From Lacunisphaera sp. (GTDB taxonomy: Bacteria > Verrucomicrobiota > Verrucomicrobiia > Opitutales > Opitutaceae): a stretch of DNA of 64,000 bases. Both the position numbers and the translations under genes were made by a program. The notes below the pieces were generated by a model. It was not told where the DNA came from. It was given only the letters and a program-made list of their open reading frames with translations, and ran no database searches. This document shows positions 9,298-17,910 of this stretch, in pieces. How positions within the stretch are numbered: the stretch's first letter is position 1; each line of letters opens with the position of its first letter. Where the stretch lies: NCBI GenBank assembly GCA_009695095.1, contig SIBQ01000001.1:126501-190500 (forward strand), written 5' to 3'.

Positions 9298-10791
9298 ATG
9301 GACCTCCCCGCGCCCGCCCGGCTTACCGCCTTCCCCCTGCCTCGAACGTTGTCCGCGGTGTTCCTCGCCGTGCTGGTGATCGGTTATGCTTGGTTTCTTC
9401 GGTTGCACACCTCGCCCTATGCGGGGGGAGCTGATTCTTCCGGTTATCTGAACAGCGCCGCCCTGCTGCGTGCCGGCCAGTTGTCCACCGCGGCGCGCAC
9501 CCTGGCCGGGCACACAGCCGGGGATTTCGGCCCGCTGGCCCACCACCCGCTGGGCTTCACCACCCGGGCGGGCACCAACCTGATGGCCCCCTGCTACCCG
9601 ATTGGCCTTCCCCTGCACCTGGCCGCTTTTTCCTGCCTGGTCGGCCTCGATTGGGCCGCGATACCGCTGAACATCTGCAATGCGCTGGTCGGTGGCGCCC
9701 TACTGTATCTGCTCGCCCGCCGGTTGGATCTGCCCCGGTCCCTTGCGCTGGCTGGGACCGTTGGTCTGTTGCTGTGCCCACTGTATCTGTTCGCGGCCCT
9801 GCAGCCGATGAGCGACCTGCTCGCGCTCGTCTGGTCCCTGGCCGCACTGTATGCGGCGCTACGCGCGCGCGAGGGTTTGGGTTGGGCTTTGGGCTGCGGC
9901 GTCGCCGTGGCTTGGGCGGTGCTGGTGCGCCCCACGAACCTGCTGCTGGTCGTGCCGGTCGTGCTGGCACTGGGCACGTCTTGGCGCTCCCATCTCTGGG
10001 TCGGCTTGGGCGGACTGCCCGGGGCCCTGCTGCTCGCCAGCTACAACCGGCAGCTTTACGGCTCACCCTTTGTCACCGGTTACGGGGAGGTCTGGTCCGC
10101 CTTCAGTTCGGAGTTTCTGGCGCACAACCTGGCCCACTTCGCCCGCTGGATTCCTCTGCTGCTCTCCCCGGTTATAGTCCTGGCCCTGGCCGCTCCCTTC
10201 CTGCCCTCGGCCCGCCGGCGCGACAATTTGATCCTCGCCGTCTGGTTTTTTGCCCTGACCGGTCTTTATTTATTTTATTACCACTCAGGGGAAACGTGGT
10301 GGTATCTGCGCTTCATCCTGCCGGCTTTCCCCATGCTCATCCTCGCCGCCCTCCTCGTCCTGCAGGCTCTCTGGTCGCGCCCCCGGCCGGCCTGGCTCCA
10401 TGCCGCGTTCATCGGCTTGCTGCTCGTGCTGACCAGCTGGTGGCAGGTCCGACAGATCCGACAACTGGACCTCTTGGGCATGGAATCCGGCGAGCGCACC
10501 TACCCCGAGGCCGCACGCTGGGCGCAGCAAAACCTCCCGGCAAACTCGGCGGTGTTCAGCATGCAGGTCAGCGGCGCTTTCTATTACTACACCGATTTCC
10601 TGTTACTCCGTTGGGATCAATTCCAGTTTGAGAAACGGGAGGCGCTGCTGGCCGCGCTAGCCGCCGAAAACCGCCCTGCCTACGCGGCGTTGTTTCCGTT
10701 CGAGACGCCGGAGGCGCTGGAGCGCATCGGGGGGCAGTGGACAAAACTCGCCACCGTAGGCCAGGTGACTTTCTGGCGGAGGCAACCCTGA
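9298..10791 (+). CDS. GT-C type membrane glycosyltransferase, putative
   Basis: A 497-residue polytopic protein. The N-terminal helix (FLAVLVIGYAWFL) is followed by a loop with SPYAGGADSSGYLNSAALL, the acidic first extracytoplasmic loop expected in ArnT/PMT and RgtA-type transferases that use lipid-linked sugars. About ten further hydrophobic segments follow, and a soluble tail of about 110 residues begins near 385 (TYPEAARWAQQNLPANSAVFS), as in many bacterial family 39/83-like proteins. It would transfer a sugar from polyprenyl phosphate on the outer face of the membrane. The next gene begins at its stop codon, so the pair is likely cotranscribed. Confidence 0.65.
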   Translation: MDLPAPARLTAFPLPRTLSAVFLAVLVIGYAWFLRLHTSPYAGGADSSGYLNSAALLRAGQLSTAARTLAGHTAGDFGPLAHHPLGFTTRAGTNLMAPCYPIGLPLHLAAFSCLVGLDWAAIPLNICNALVGGALLYLLARRLDLPRSLALAGTVGLLLCPLYLFAALQPMSDLLALVWSLAALYAALRAREGLGWALGCGVAVAWAVLVRPTNLLLVVPVVLALGTSWRSHLWVGLGGLPGALLLASYNRQLYGSPFVTGYGEVWSAFSSEFLAHNLAHFARWIPLLLSPVIVLALAAPFLPSARRRDNLILAVWFFALTGLYLFYYHSGETWWYLRFILPAFPMLILAALLVLQALWSRPRPAWLHAAFIGLLLVLTSWWQVRQIRQLDLLGMESGERTYPEAARWAQQNLPANSAVFSMQVSGAFYYYTDFLLLRWDQFQFEKREALLAALAAENRPAYAALFPFETPEALERIGGQWTKLATVGQVTFWRRQP

Positions 10792-10796
10792 TTCCC

Positions 10797-11969
10797 GTGC
10801 TGCTTCTCGACGCCACCCACACCAGCCACACCCGCGCGCAGACCGGCATCCAGCGCGTGACGCGCTCGCTGTTCGCCGAGCTCGCCCGCGAGGGCAATGT
10901 CACCGGGATCTGCTACGATCCCTACCTGAACTCCTGGCGGCCGCTGGAGGCCCGCGAGCTCGACCACCTGCGCCCCGATCAAAAGGCCGCCGGATCGCGC
11001 GGCGCCAAGTGGCCGCTGCATCAACGCCTCGCCGGTCATGCACGCCGGCTGCTCGGCGCGCGGATCGACCTGCCCGCCGCCACGGGGCTGATCTGCCCGG
11101 AACTGTTCACCGCCCGGACCGGCGCTCACTGGCCCGAGATTTTTCCCCACGTGCACGGCCCGCGCGTCGCGTTGTTCAACGACGCGATCGGTCTGCAATA
11201 TCCCGAGTTGACCCCGCCCGCCACCGTGGCCCGGCTCCCGGCCTACCTGCGCGAACTGCTGCAATTCGACGGCGTGGCGGCCATCTCGGAAGCCTCCGCG
11301 GTCAGCTTGCGCGACTACTGGCGATGGCTGGGCGTCACCGACCCGCCGCCGGTCATGGGCCTGCCGCTCGCGGCTGATCCACCTGCCCCGTCTGCCGGTG
11401 ATCACCCGCCCGCCGTGAAAATCCCGCGCGTGCTTAGCGTCGGCACCATCGAGGGCCGGAAGAACCACCTCGCCCTGGTCGAGGCCTGCGAGCTCTTGTG
11501 GACGGAAGGCATGGAATTTGAACTGAATCTGATCGGCATCGCCCGGGCCGACACCGCCGGGCGCGCGCTGTCGAGGATCCATGCGCTCCAGCAGGCCGGG
11601 CGGCCTCTGCTCTATCACGGCGCGGCCGGCGAGGCGGAGTTGCAGGCCGCCTATCAGCAGTGCGCGTTCACCGTTTATCCGTCGCTGCTCGAGGGCTTCG
11701 GCCTTCCCGTGCTGGAAAGCCTCCAGCACGGGAAGCCCTGTGTCTGTTCCGCCCACGGCGCCGTGGGTGAATCCGCCACCGGGGGGGGCTGCGTGGTTTT
11801 GGATTCGGTGGACATGGCCAGTCTTGCCGCCGCGCTGCGGCGCTTGCTGAAAAATCCCGCGGAACTCGTCGCGCTCACCGCGGCGGTCAGGGCGCGCCGG
11901 TTCAAATCGTGGGCCGAATACGCGCGCGAATTGACCACGTGGATGTCGACGCTGCCGCGGCCGGCGTAG
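10797..11969 (+). CDS. GT4 glycosyltransferase
   Basis: A 390-residue GT-B enzyme from a GTG at 10797, six bases after the previous stop; a GGAGG sequence at 10778-10782 is one of the few good ribosome-binding candidates in the window. The N-terminus (VLLLDATHTSHTRAQTGIQRVT) is typical of mannosyl/fucosyl-transferase-like GT4 proteins. The C-terminal site shows VGTIEGRKNHLALVEA near 215 and YPSLLEGFGLPVLESLQHGKP near 295, the conserved EX7E motif. Its N-terminus and overall plan match the gene at 13316-14368, so the two are probably paralogues acting in the same glycan. Sugar and acceptor are unknown. Confidence 0.85.
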   Translation: MLLLDATHTSHTRAQTGIQRVTRSLFAELAREGNVTGICYDPYLNSWRPLEARELDHLRPDQKAAGSRGAKWPLHQRLAGHARRLLGARIDLPAATGLICPELFTARTGAHWPEIFPHVHGPRVALFNDAIGLQYPELTPPATVARLPAYLRELLQFDGVAAISEASAVSLRDYWRWLGVTDPPPVMGLPLAADPPAPSAGDHPPAVKIPRVLSVGTIEGRKNHLALVEACELLWTEGMEFELNLIGIARADTAGRALSRIHALQQAGRPLLYHGAAGEAELQAAYQQCAFTVYPSLLEGFGLPVLESLQHGKPCVCSAHGAVGESATGGGCVVLDSVDMASLAAALRRLLKNPAELVALTAAVRARRFKSWAEYARELTTWMSTLPRPA

Positions 11970-12058
11970 GGCTTGGCTCGCCGTAGCTCAGAGGGCGAAG
12001 GTGGCCTTTGCGGTTGCTAAGCCGCGCTTTCTGACCTCTATTCGCCCACCGATTTCCC

Positions 12059-13255
12059 ATGGCCCTTTCCCTGTTCACCAAAATCCAGAAAGCCATCATC
12101 GGGCGCGCACAGGATGACTACGCGACGAAGATGCGGCTGAAATACAAGCCCTATTACCACGCCATGGAGGCGCAGCAGGGCACGCACATCAGGCTGCAGG
12201 GGCGCGACATGCTCATGCTCTCGAGCAACGACTACCTCGGGCTGTCCTTTCACCCCAAGGTCATCGAGGCCTGCGGTTTGGGCGCCAAGGTCTGGGGCAG
12301 CAGCACCACCGGCGCCCGCATTTCCAACGGCTCACGCGCCTACCACACCGCCCTCGAGGAAAAACTCGCCGCCTTCCTCGGCCGCGAGGCCTGCCATGTC
12401 AGTGTCGCGGGCTATGTCTCCTGCTGCTCCGCTGTCGCCACCTTCGCGCAGAAAGGCGACCTCATCCTCGCCGATAAAAACATCCATTCCTGCCTGCTCG
12501 ACGGCATCCGGCTGTCCATGGCGACCGCCGAGCGTTTCAGCCACAACAACCCCGAGGATCTCCGCCAGATCCTCAAGGACGTCCCGCGCAACGCGCCGAA
12601 GATGCTCGTGGTCGAGGGTGTCTACTCGATGGAGGGCCACATCTGCCGGCTGCCCGAGCTGGCACAGATTGGCGAGGACAACGGCTGCTTCATGGTGCTC
12701 GACGATGCGCACGGCTTCGGCGTGCTCGGCCGGCAGGGCCGCGGCACCGTCGATCATTTCAAGCTGAACGACAAGGTCGACATCCTCTGCGGCTCGATGT
12801 CAAAATCACTCGCCAGCACCGGCGGTTTTGTCACCGGCTCGCGCGCGCTCATCGAATATCTGCGCACCAATTCCAAGCAGACCCTTTTCAGCGCCGCCCT
12901 CAGCTCCAGCCAGGCCGCGGCCGCCTCCGCCTCGCTCGACATCATGCAAGGCGAGCCGCAGCACCTCGCGCGCCTCTGGAAGAACACCAAGCGCTACCGC
13001 GAGATACTCAAGGGTCTCGGGCTTGACACCTGGGAGAGCGAGACGCCGGCCGTGCCCATCGTGCTCGGCTCGAAGGAACTGGTTTATCGTTTCTGGCAGG
13101 CCCTGCTCGAGAAGGGCGTGTTCACCGTCATGTCCATTGCCCCGGCCGTGCCGCCGGGCAAGGACCTGATCCGCACCGCCGTCTCCGCGTTGCACAGCGA
13201 CGAAGATCTCGAGAAGATCGGCGCGGCGATGGGCTACGCCGTCAAGCAGATGTAG
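12059..13255 (+). CDS. Alpha-oxoamine synthase (serine palmitoyltransferase/KBL/AONS-like)
   Basis: A 398-residue PLP enzyme that would condense an amino acid with an acyl thioester and release CO2. Visible are SSNDYLGLS near 55, GSSTTGARISNGS near 80-92 (glycine-rich substrate loop), ring-stacking His143, Asp215 and His218 in LDDAHGFG, and the PLP lysine Lys249 in SMSKSLAS. The C-terminal WQALLEKGVF segment and PAVPPGKDLIRTAVS resemble serine palmitoyltransferases and 2-amino-3-ketobutyrate ligases. No bioF neighbours (bioA, bioD, bioB) are present. Set among glycosyltransferases and 3 kb before a ketosynthase/reductase/ACP locus, a role in a sphingoid or other amino-lipid is plausible but unproven. 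Confidence 0.8.
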   Translation: MALSLFTKIQKAIIGRAQDDYATKMRLKYKPYYHAMEAQQGTHIRLQGRDMLMLSSNDYLGLSFHPKVIEACGLGAKVWGSSTTGARISNGSRAYHTALEEKLAAFLGREACHVSVAGYVSCCSAVATFAQKGDLILADKNIHSCLLDGIRLSMATAERFSHNNPEDLRQILKDVPRNAPKMLVVEGVYSMEGHICRLPELAQIGEDNGCFMVLDDAHGFGVLGRQGRGTVDHFKLNDKVDILCGSMSKSLASTGGFVTGSRALIEYLRTNSKQTLFSAALSSSQAAAASASLDIMQGEPQHLARLWKNTKRYREILKGLGLDTWESETPAVPIVLGSKELVYRFWQALLEKGVFTVMSIAPAVPPGKDLIRTAVSALHSDEDLEKIGAAMGYAVKQM

Positions 13256-13285
13256 GGGGCGCCACACCCCGCCTTTTTCATTGGT

Positions 13286-13306
13286 GGCGGGATCAGCGAT
13301 CCCGCC
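13286..13306. terminator. 21-bp palindrome in convergent gap (family A), putative bidirectional terminator
   Basis: Perfect 9-bp arms, GGCGGGATC and its complement, separated by the 3-nt loop AGC. It fills the 60-bp gap between the convergent genes ending at 13255 and 13316. Two further copies lie in the convergent gap at 34851-34900. No long T-run follows, so termination is inferred from position and stem stability. Confidence 0.6.
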
Positions 13307-13315
13307 CTACAAAGC

Positions 13316-14368
13316 TCAGCACAACGCTACCCGCAGGGTTTGCGCCGTTTCCGTCCAACGCGGCAACCGCCGCGCGATCGCCGCGGTTTGCAGCCGCCGG
13401 TTTTCCGCCGCATCGGTCAGCACGATCCGCAGTTTGGCCTGCCAGTCAGCAGCATCGCTGACCTTCGCCACCAGGCAGCCGCCAGCATCCGCATTCTCAC
13501 GCAGCACCGGCAGATCGCTGCACACGCACGGCACGCCGCGCCACAACGCCTCGAGCAACGGCAGGCCACACCCCTCGGCCATGGTGGGAAACGCCACGGC
13601 CCGGGCCGCAGAGTAAAGCCGGCCCAATTCGCGGTCGCCCGCGGTCGCATGAAAACGAAAACGCGACTCGCGCTTTTGCAGAGCCTGCATCCGCACGGCG
13701 GTGGGCGCACCGAAATGCGGGTTCACCCGGCCGACCACATGCAGCTCAAAATCCACCTGGTCGCGCCACAGTGCCTCCGCCACGTCGAGCAGGAACGCCT
13801 GGTTCTTCCGCGGCTCGATGATGCCCACGCAGAGCAGGGCCGGCCGCTCCTTCGTGATCAAGGCATCGCGCTGCACCCGGTTGCCCCCGTCGAAATCCGC
13901 CCCCAATTCGATCACCTCGACCTGCGCCCGCGGCGTCACGCCCTGCCAGCGCCAGAACTCCGTGAAATCATGCCGGGTCGCCTCGGAGACGGCCCACGCC
14001 CGGTCGAAACCCGCGAGCATCTTCATGTATTCCGGATGACGCTGGACGCTTTGCGGCCAGGTGATGTGCGGAAATTTGACCGGAATTGCATCGTGAAAAA
14101 TCGCCGCCAGCAGGCAGGGCGGGTTTTTCAGGAAATCCCAGAAGCCCGGCCGCTCCGCCTCGCAGAACATCTCCACCGTCAGCAGCCAGTCGGCTTGGGC
14201 AAACTTCACGGGTGCGCGCCGCTTGCCCGACACAAAGCCCCGGCGCATACCGTCCCACGCCACCTCTGTGACTGTGGAGCCCAGTCCCTCCCGCAGCCGC
14301 GAGGTCACCCGCATCAGGCCCGAGCGATGCTTCGCCGCGCCCATCTTGGTGGTGTCGTAGTAAATCAT
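13316..14368 (-). CDS. GT4 glycosyltransferase
   Basis: A 350-residue GT-B enzyme from ATG 14368 (MIYYDTTKMGAAKHRSGLMRVT); a longer in-frame start would only add a repeat-derived leader. The C-terminal half holds VGIIEPRKNQAFLLDVAEALW near 180 and FPTMAEGCGLPLLEALWRGVP near 265, the GT4 donor-site motif with its conserved Glu residues. The N-terminal DTT...SGLMRVTSRL pattern matches the gene at 10797, indicating paralogy. It is transcribed toward the oxoamine synthase gene and away from the GT4 gene at 14585, from which it is separated by a repeat-filled gap of 216 bases. Confidence 0.85.
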   Translation of the reverse strand: MIYYDTTKMGAAKHRSGLMRVTSRLREGLGSTVTEVAWDGMRRGFVSGKRRAPVKFAQADWLLTVEMFCEAERPGFWDFLKNPPCLLAAIFHDAIPVKFPHITWPQSVQRHPEYMKMLAGFDRAWAVSEATRHDFTEFWRWQGVTPRAQVEVIELGADFDGGNRVQRDALITKERPALLCVGIIEPRKNQAFLLDVAEALWRDQVDFELHVVGRVNPHFGAPTAVRMQALQKRESRFRFHATAGDRELGRLYSAARAVAFPTMAEGCGLPLLEALWRGVPCVCSDLPVLRENADAGGCLVAKVSDAADWQAKLRIVLTDAAENRRLQTAAIARRLPRWTETAQTLRVALC

Positions 14369-14377
14369 GCGGCTAGT

Positions 14378-14560
14378 TTGACCACGAATGGCACGGATGA
14401 ACACGGATTGAATGACCACTGAAAAACATCGAACCAGATTTCACAGGAGGTCGCAGAGGAGGCAGAGCAAGGCCCCCCTGGGCTGATTCTCTGCGGTCTC
14501 TGCGATCCCCTGTAAAAGTATTTATCCGTGTCCATCTGTATAATCTGTGGTTAAATTCCT
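14378..14560. repeat. Nested inverted heptamer tracts
   Basis: The outer arms (ACGAATGGCACGGATGAAC near 14380 and the complement-like CCGTGTCCATCTGTATAATC near 14525) and inner arms (CAGAGGAGGCAGAG near 14453 and GATTCTCTGCGGTCTCTGCG near 14482) form a nested imperfect palindrome. Each arm is built of 7-bp units. The element occupies the gap between two minus-strand glycosyltransferase genes. No ORF of interest lies in it. Confidence 0.7.
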
Positions 14561-14584
14561 CTTCGTGTCGTTGAGATGTCGTGG

Positions 14585-15829
14585 TTAAGCCTCCATGGCC
14601 TTCTGGAAGCACTCCACCAGGCGCGCGGTGTTCTGGTGCGCGTCGTAGTTCTCCTCCACCCAACGGCGGGCGGCCGTGCGCAGCGTGGCCGCAAGCTTGT
14701 CGTCCTCGCCCAGCCGGCGCAGGGCAATCACCCAGGCGGGTGGAAAATCCACGTCCGCCACCAATCCGGTGCGCTTCTGGCTGATCGCCTCGGTTGTCGC
14801 GGAAGTGGGTGAAGTCACCACCAGCACCCCCGCGGCCATGGCCTCGGGGATGACGTTCGGCAGGCCGTCACGGTCGCCGCTCGGCGCGACGACACCGGTG
14901 TGCAGCAGCACGTCGGCCCATGCCAGTTGCGCCCAGACCTCCGGCTGCGGCTGGTGGCCGAGAAATTTCACGTCGCCCCCCAAGCCGAGCTTGAAGGCCA
15001 GATCTTCGAGCTTCCCGCGCAGCGGCCCGGCGCCGACGATCCGCGCCTCATACGCGAGACCTGCGGCCTTGAGCGCGGCATAAATGCGGAGTTGGTGTTC
15101 CAGGCCTTTCTTGGGCACGAACCGCGCGATGCTGAGCAAGCGCAGCGGCCGGCGGTTCGCCCGCAGCGGTTTGAACGCCGGGAAAGTGTCGAGCCCGCGG
15201 CGGATGCAGATGATTTTCTCCGGAGCCACTCCGCGCTCGATGAGTTCGCGCCGGCCCGCCTCGGTCGAGGTGTGGATGAAACGCGCGTGCTGCAGTTTTT
15301 CCCGCAGCCACCAGTCCCCGCCGTGCTCATAGATATCGTAGGCGTGCGCGCCCGTGCTGTAGGGCCAGCCGAACATCCGCCAAAACACCCAGCCGGCGGT
15401 AGCGGGTGCGCCGGCCCAGGCGCCATGCACCAAGGCGGGCGGGTCCTGCTGCAGTTGCCAGGCAAAGCGGCCGGCGAAACCGGCCCCGAGCATGTTCTCC
15501 CAGAAATTCAGCCATGACGGCGCGCTGCGCGTCAACACACCCTCGAACAGGTCGCGAACCAGCCGCGGCCGGCGCACGCAATTCCACGGGAAGATGAAGA
15601 GTAACAGTGGGATCAGCCGCCATTTGGGAAAGTTTTGCACCGGCAGCCCGCGGAACTCCCCGCCCCCGCCCCAGAGCGAGTAGAGTTTCAGGTTCAGTCC
15701 TTTCGCCTGCAGGGCCGCCACGTCGCGCTGGAGGAAGGTCTCCGAGTTTTTCGGGAACGTCGTAAACAACAGGGCGATGTGGGGCGGCTTTGAGTCCAAG
15801 CTGGCCAACAAATAGCCACGAAGCGGCAC
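14585..15829 (-). CDS. GT4 glycosyltransferase, colanic-acid-type
   Basis: A 414-residue GT-B protein; the start is taken as GTG 15829, with no better ATG upstream. The N-terminal HIALLFTTFPKNSETFLQRDVAALQAKG pattern (SETF followed by a basic helix) is typical of WcaL/AmsK-like colanic acid transferases. The donor-binding half shows IARFVPKKGLEHQLRIYAAL near 225, LLHTGVVAPSGDRDGLPNVIPEAMAAG near 315 and SPTSATTEAI. It probably adds a galactose or similar sugar to a lipid-linked exopolysaccharide. It precedes the paralogous GT4 gene on the same strand, separated by a palindromic repeat element. Confidence 0.83.
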   Translation of the reverse strand: MPLRGYLLASLDSKPPHIALLFTTFPKNSETFLQRDVAALQAKGLNLKLYSLWGGGGEFRGLPVQNFPKWRLIPLLLFIFPWNCVRRPRLVRDLFEGVLTRSAPSWLNFWENMLGAGFAGRFAWQLQQDPPALVHGAWAGAPATAGWVFWRMFGWPYSTGAHAYDIYEHGGDWWLREKLQHARFIHTSTEAGRRELIERGVAPEKIICIRRGLDTFPAFKPLRANRRPLRLLSIARFVPKKGLEHQLRIYAALKAAGLAYEARIVGAGPLRGKLEDLAFKLGLGGDVKFLGHQPQPEVWAQLAWADVLLHTGVVAPSGDRDGLPNVIPEAMAAGVLVVTSPTSATTEAISQKRTGLVADVDFPPAWVIALRRLGEDDKLAATLRTAARRWVEENYDAHQNTARLVECFQKAMEA

Positions 15830-15977
15830 AAAATGACACTAAAAAGAAAGTGGGCGGCCTCCGGAATCCGGGAAACTCGAAGCTTGCGGCAAAGCCGGAT
15901 ATCGCCTGTCGTTCTTCAGCGGGCCGCCACTCCAGTCACCGAACACCCCGGCATAGAACAACACCGCCCGGCGACCA

Positions 15978-16427
15978 TTGTTGGTAAGGACTGCACACTC
16001 TGACCTCCCTAAGCGCAAGTCAATCGTATTAGTTGTTTACATCATGCTGCTCTCGCTTGGCCCGCTCACGGCCAGCGCAGAGAAGGCCGACTCGGGCCGC
16101 CGCCCATCCTCAAGCTTCAATGGCAACTGGCGCCGTGAGGATAACGGCTCAACCGTGACAATTTCAGTCACGGGCACTTTCGTCACGCTCATCTACACCC
16201 CCGGCACACCCGATCAAGGCACCGTCGAAGGAAACCAGGTAACCTATCGCAGCACTTCGGGCATTGAAATCAGGACGCCAAATGGAGAGGTAAAAACCGT
16301 CCGGGCCGTCGACGTCGGAACGATAACCCTTTCGCCCGACGGAAACGCAATCGTGAAGCAGCGGGTGTTGTCGGTTCCAAGAATGGGCGACAGGTCCTCC
16401 ACCCAGACATATTATCGGGTGAAGTAA
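15978..16427 (+). CDS. Small exported protein of unknown function
   Basis: Up to 149 residues. A basic segment (PKRK) precedes a hydrophobic stretch (SIVLVVYIMLLSLGPL) and a TASA cleavage-like site, so it is probably secreted. The mature part, about 110 residues, is beta-rich: FNGNWRREDNGSTVTISV, TLIYTPG, GTVEGNQVTYRS. It resembles the small lipocalin-like bacterial domains that report on a molecule's modification state, but no family is recognised. The start is uncertain: TTG at 15978 is the first in frame, while ATG 16044 would cut the signal peptide in half. It sits alone between opposing genes. Confidence 0.5.
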   Translation: MLVRTAHSDLPKRKSIVLVVYIMLLSLGPLTASAEKADSGRRPSSSFNGNWRREDNGSTVTISVTGTFVTLIYTPGTPDQGTVEGNQVTYRSTSGIEIRTPNGEVKTVRAVDVGTITLSPDGNAIVKQRVLSVPRMGDRSSTQTYYRVK

Positions 16428-16445
16428 GTCTTGCTGCGCTCCTGA

Positions 16446-17654
16446 TTATTTCCTCGGCTTGGGCGGGAACGGGCCGGGCTGCAGCGAGGTGCCAGACACT
16501 TCTTGGGCTAGGTCCACCAGTTCCCGGACGACCAGGATCGGATCCTCCTCGTAGCGGAGATTCAGGAAATTATCGCACAGCTGCGCGTAGCGCTGGCGGT
16601 CAGCCATCCAGCCGTCGATGATGCGGCCGAAGTCGGCGGCGTTGGTGATGAGCTCCACCCCGGCCCCGCGATGAAAGAACTTCACCGTCAGCTCCTCCTG
16701 CGGCATGACGCCGCCGATAACATTAATGATGATGGGGCAGCGGAAATGCAGGGCCTTGGCGCAGGTGGTGGTGCCACCGCGCGTGACAATGGCGTCGCTC
16801 ACCTGCATGAGCAGGTGCACTTCCTCGGAAAACCCGTCGACGTGGCAGTTGAACTCCGGGTGCTCGGTGCGCCAGTGCACCAGCTCGTTGTAGGTCTCAC
16901 GGTTACGGCCGCAGATGACAACGGCCTGGATCTCAGCGGCATGCGGCAGGAGTTTCGGCAGGAGTTCTCGGTGGTTGTTGGCGCCGTTGCCGCCAGTGGC
17001 GAGAAACACGGTGAAAAGGTCGGGGCGCAGCTCGAGCGTGTGCTCGAGGTAAGCCGCGCGGGCCGCGGCATCAAACACCTCCAGATGAGCTCGGGGCGCC
17101 ATCAGATAGCCGCGCACGCGGGTGCGGGCAGCGGGCATGCCGAGCTTGACGGCGTAATCGCGCGCCGTGGGGGTACGTGATATATAGAGGTCGGCCGTCG
17201 GCTCAACCCAGTTGGCGCTGTAACCGAAACCGCCGGAGAACTCGCCGCAGTAGGTGGCGCAGCGTACCCGGTTTGCCCCGAGGAGCTGGCGCGCGAGCTG
17301 GAAATAGCCTCGGTTGAGACAGTCGTGCACGCTGAACACAAGATGCGGCTGATACTCACGCAACACCGCGGTGTAGTAATGACGGCCGAAGCTGACCGAA
17401 CGGCGGTTGAGCAGGCTGAGCAGCTCGACGAACAGGAAGAAGGCCTTGTGCAGCCACGGAGATTTCTTCTGGATCCAGTTGTAGAAATCCACCCCGGTTC
17501 GGTAAAAGCCGGAGGATTTTTCAAGCATCTGCTCGATGCGAACGTCAACGTCGTGGCGGTAGAGCTCAAAGCACCACTCAGCGAAGGCCTGCGCGCGCGC
17601 GTTGTGGCCGGCCCCGGTGCTGGAAGTGAGGACGAGTATGCGGACGCGCACCAT
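16446..17654 (-). CDS. MGDG synthase-like (GT28) diacylglycerol glycosyltransferase
   Basis: A 402-residue protein from ATG 17654 (MVRVRILVLTSSTG). The N-terminal SSTGAGHNARAQAFAEW at 11-27 is the acceptor-side signature of the monogalactosyldiacylglycerol synthase family. The C-terminal half has FLATGGNGANNHRELLPKLLP near 225, VICGRNRETYNEL near 255, and SDAIVTRGGTTTCAKALHFRCPIIIN near 300, matching the UDP-sugar site of GT28 enzymes such as MurG and UgtP. It would transfer a sugar to diacylglycerol or a similar lipid at the inner membrane face. A longer frame upstream to 18242 is only open reading through repeats. It is the last gene of the minus-strand lipid locus. Confidence 0.85.
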   Translation of the reverse strand: MVRVRILVLTSSTGAGHNARAQAFAEWCFELYRHDVDVRIEQMLEKSSGFYRTGVDFYNWIQKKSPWLHKAFFLFVELLSLLNRRSVSFGRHYYTAVLREYQPHLVFSVHDCLNRGYFQLARQLLGANRVRCATYCGEFSGGFGYSANWVEPTADLYISRTPTARDYAVKLGMPAARTRVRGYLMAPRAHLEVFDAAARAAYLEHTLELRPDLFTVFLATGGNGANNHRELLPKLLPHAAEIQAVVICGRNRETYNELVHWRTEHPEFNCHVDGFSEEVHLLMQVSDAIVTRGGTTTCAKALHFRCPIIINVIGGVMPQEELTVKFFHRGAGVELITNAADFGRIIDGWMADRQRYAQLCDNFLNLRYEEDPILVVRELVDLAQEVSGTSLQPGPFPPKPRK

Positions 17655-17755
17655 GGTCAGAGATAATAAGTAGGGCGAGTTCTCCGAACGAGCCGCGGCC
17701 GAGTTGATGGCCACAGAAGGCGCAGAAAATGCAAAAGGAGATATACCTCGCTGCC

Positions 17756-17851
17756 TGTCATCCTGAGCAAAGCGAAGGATCCATCCGTTGCCGATATTCC
17801 GCTGAATGAAGATGTCGCTACGCTCGGAACTTCGCTGTGCCCAGAATGACA
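17756..17851. repeat. Interspersed inverted repeat, family B, copy 1
   Basis: The left arm TGTCATCCTGAGCAAAGCGA and a right arm ending CCAGAATGACA are separated by about 55 bases. It lies upstream of the MGDG-like gene. A short heptamer tract (CCACAGA, AGGCGCA, GAAAATG) precedes it at 17711-17742. Related copies lie at 22894, 38271, 47053 and 57512. Confidence 0.75.
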
Positions 17852-17910
17852 AAATGAGATCATTTTTGCGTCTATTGTATTTGTTGGTGGCAAAATGGTT
17901 TGGAGATGAT

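Noticed and set aside
11979-12010. A tRNA-like stretch (GCCGTAGCTCAGAGGGCG)
   Set aside because: It begins like a tRNA D-arm but no acceptor stem, anticodon arm or T-arm of proper length follows before the next gene at 12059. It is better read as an intergenic repeat.
1-16000. A complete dTDP-rhamnose pathway
   Set aside because: rmlA, rmlB and an RmlD-like gene are present but no RmlC-like epimerase was recognised, so the product sugar is left open.
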